A stretch of DNA of 8,287 nt, taken from the NCBI GenBank assembly GCA_964394585.1, contig CAYMYI010000159.1, forward strand, positions 1 to 8,287, read 5' to 3'. This DNA comes from CAYUJH01 sp964394585. Lineage in GTDB: Bacteria; Bacteroidota; Bacteroidia; Cytophagales; Flammeovirgaceae. Below, piece after piece: positions 7,215 through 8,287 of this stretch; the first letter of the stretch is position 1; each line of letters opens with the position of its first letter. The translations under genes were made by a program, and so were the position numbers. The notes under the pieces are model-generated. The model was not told the DNA's origin, did no database searches, and saw only the letters and a list, made by a program, of their open reading frames with translations.

Positions 7215-7851
7215 GTTTTTGTTGTTTTATGTTTTCAAGAATTTGAATTTGATGGTTTAAAAGTGTTACTCGCATTTGTAGATTTTGAATCATTTCGTTG
7301 ACAATGCGCTGATTGCCTGTGTTTTGGATTAATTCCTGTTTAAGTGAATTATAAGCGGCATCGAGTTCTTCAAGGTCGTGCTTAAAATCGTTTACTAACT
7401 TAGGTTTACTTTTTTTGTAGCCTTCGAGCATACGAGTGTGCTCGTTAATTACTTGTTGATAATATTGCTCGGTTTGTTGCAACTCTGGGGAAATTTCTTC
7501 GAGAGTAGTTTGGGTATAGGAAGTGTTTTTTTCTTGGCTAAATGTGGCAACCTGCCATACGACATACACCGTAGCGCAAAGAATTACTACAAAAGCCGCT
7601 GCCATCCGCCATACGAATGCTACAGATACCTGTTTCGAGGGAATATACTCAGGTTTCAGACGTTGGCGAATTGCCTCCCAATTGTGCTCAGAGGGCATTC
7701 TGTTGTTAAATTCATCTTGGTTTTCCCTAATAAATTGCTCGAGTTCATCCTCCGCATAAAGTTCTTTGCGAATGCGCCCGAATAGCTTCGGAGGTGGGCT
7801 TTCGTGAAATTGCTCGCTATGTTCTCTGATATATTTTTCTAATTCGTCCAT
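7186..7851 (-). CDS. Putative single-pass anti-sigma factor with duplicated N-terminal motif
   Basis: This is a 221-residue membrane protein encoded 42 bases after the ECF sigma gene, the classic place for its anti-sigma factor. The cytoplasmic part (1-82) holds two tandem copies of a ~30-residue motif: 'DELEKYIREHSEQF...IRKEL' (2-31) and 'DELEQFIRENQDEF...IRQRL' (35-65). Single copies of this kind of motif head many Bacteroidota anti-sigma proteins. One membrane helix follows (about 83-101), with Lys/Arg before it indicating N-in topology. Residues ~111-213 are charged, Gln/Glu/Leu-rich and look like a long periplasmic coiled coil. There is no HxxxCxxC zinc motif; the only cysteine (Cys92) is in the membrane helix, so it is not a ZAS-type anti-sigma. 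The 3' end overlaps the DUF4097-like gene by 29 bases. The anti-sigma role is inferred from position and architecture rather than from a strong family match. Confidence 0.78.
   Translation of the reverse strand: MDELEKYIREHSEQFHESPPPKLFGRIRKELYAEDELEQFIRENQDEFNNRMPSEHNWEAIRQRLKPEYIPSKQVSVAFVWRMAAAFVVILCATVYVVWQVATFSQEKNTSYTQTTLEEISPELQQTEQYYQQVINEHTRMLEGYKKSKPKLVNDFKHDLEELDAAYNSLKQELIQNTGNQRIVNEMIQNLQMRVTLLNHQIQILENIKQQKHENAQTHNL
7657..7848 (-). repeat. Tandem duplication of the N-terminal motif in the anti-sigma protein
   Basis: Protein residues 2-31 (7759-7848) and 35-65 (7657-7749) align with about 12 identities in 30: both begin DELE, share 'IRE' at motif positions 7-9 and Phe at 14, have Pro near 19, and end in IR..L. 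The similarity is clear at protein level but not at DNA level, so the duplication is old or maintained by selection. Confidence 0.7.
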
Positions 7852-7893
7852 CGTTTTATTGAATCAATTTAATGTTTGTAGAAAATAGAGGGT

Positions 7894-8287
7894 TTAACTG
7901 CTCAGCATGGCTCGAAGCTTCTTTTTAGCGCGGTTATACTGCGATTTGGAAGTCGACTCGGTAATCTCCAGAATTTCAGCAATTTCTTTGTGGTCGTACC
8001 CTTCGAGTAAATACAAGGATAGCACAATGCGAAACCCATTGGGTAGTTCTTGAATGGCAGCTTTCACTCGCTCCACTTCAAGAGTGAGTTCCCCTTGTTC
8101 TTCTAGGGAGTCGGCGGCAAGGGGCATCTCTTCAATCGCTGTTTGTGGTATTATTTCGATACTGCGTTTACGCAGTTGAGTAAGGCATGTATTTACCACA
8201 ATGCGTTTGAGCCATGCGCCCACTGTCGATTCGCCCTTAAACTGATGCAGCTTTCGAAAAGCACTCACAAAAGCATCTTGTAGGGCA
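7894..8287 (-). CDS. ECF RNA polymerase sigma factor, 5' end cut by the window edge
   Basis: This is the C-terminal 130 residues of an extracytoplasmic-function sigma-70 factor, which directs RNA polymerase to its own set of promoters. The frame runs off the right edge: 'ALQDAFVSAFRKLHQFKGES' continues upstream of any real start, and the GTG at 8268 encodes the Val within 'DAFVSAF', not an initiator. The tail of region 2 is seen in 'TVGAWLKRIVVNTCLTQLRKR'. An acidic linker follows. Region 4 contains 'LPNGFRIVLSLYLLEGYDHKEIAEILEI' split over its first helices, then the recognition helix 'TESTSKSQYNRAKKKLRAML'. The missing part should hold most of region 2, about 50-60 residues in a typical ECF factor. 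The putative anti-sigma gene starts 42 bases downstream, so the two are probably co-transcribed and autoregulated. The cluster's promoter lies outside the window. Confidence 0.92.
   Translation of the reverse strand, partial: ALQDAFVSAFRKLHQFKGESTVGAWLKRIVVNTCLTQLRKRSIEIIPQTAIEEMPLAADSLEEQGELTLEVERVKAAIQELPNGFRIVLSLYLLEGYDHKEIAEILEITESTSKSQYNRAKKKLRAMLSS

Noticed and set aside
7438..7785. 115-residue plus-strand reading frame opposite the anti-sigma gene
   Set aside because: It is antisense to a well-supported gene, has no recognisable domain, and its composition follows from the opposite strand's codons.
8266..8268. GTG as start of the sigma factor
   Set aside because: The frame continues upstream with typical sigma region 2 residues, so the GTG is an internal Val codon and the gene is cut by the window edge.

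Overview
The window looks like chromosomal DNA from a member of the Bacteroidota, probably a marine or environmental Cytophagia/Flavobacteriia-type bacterium. This rests on protein content: a SpoIIM-like membrane protein of the type common in that phylum, a histidine kinase with an 'HNLRSP' H-box, DUF4097, DUF2147 and DUF6268-like envelope proteins, and an ECF sigma factor paired with a coiled-coil anti-sigma protein. Start codons lack clear Shine-Dalgarno sequences, which also fits. I cannot fix the genus. Coding density is about 95%, and no stretch without a gene exceeds about 125 bases. I see no RNA genes, insertion sequences, CRISPR or phage genes.

Left half (1-4440, plus strand): three genes read in one direction. 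They are a 5'-truncated SpoIIM/DUF95 integral membrane protein, an ArsA/Get3-type ATPase 15 bases downstream, and a soluble four-PAS histidine kinase 75 bases further on. The first two are tightly spaced and probably co-transcribed. The ATPase has only one cysteine, so it is neither a typical arsenite pump ATPase nor a CXXC-bearing Get3. The kinase has no adjacent response regulator in the window.

Centre (4441-4514): the two gene groups converge on a 13-bp perfect inverted repeat that encloses a second small stem. It probably terminates transcription from both sides.

Right half (4515-8287, minus strand, read right to left): a 5'-truncated ECF sigma factor, then a single-pass membrane protein that looks like its anti-sigma factor, then a periplasmic or surface beta-repeat protein (DUF4097-like), an outer-membrane beta-barrel protein (DUF6268-like), and a small secreted DUF2147 protein. 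The anti-sigma and DUF4097 genes overlap by 29 bases. A 121-base gap precedes the beta-barrel gene and may hold a separate promoter. The layout suggests an autoregulated ECF system linked to three exported envelope proteins, but its signal and target promoters cannot be read from the sequence.

The most distinctive observation is that the putative anti-sigma protein carries two tandem copies of a ~30-residue N-terminal motif in its cytoplasmic part, where sigma binding would be expected. Otherwise the region is fairly ordinary for this phylum, and I found no clear evidence of a wholly new system.
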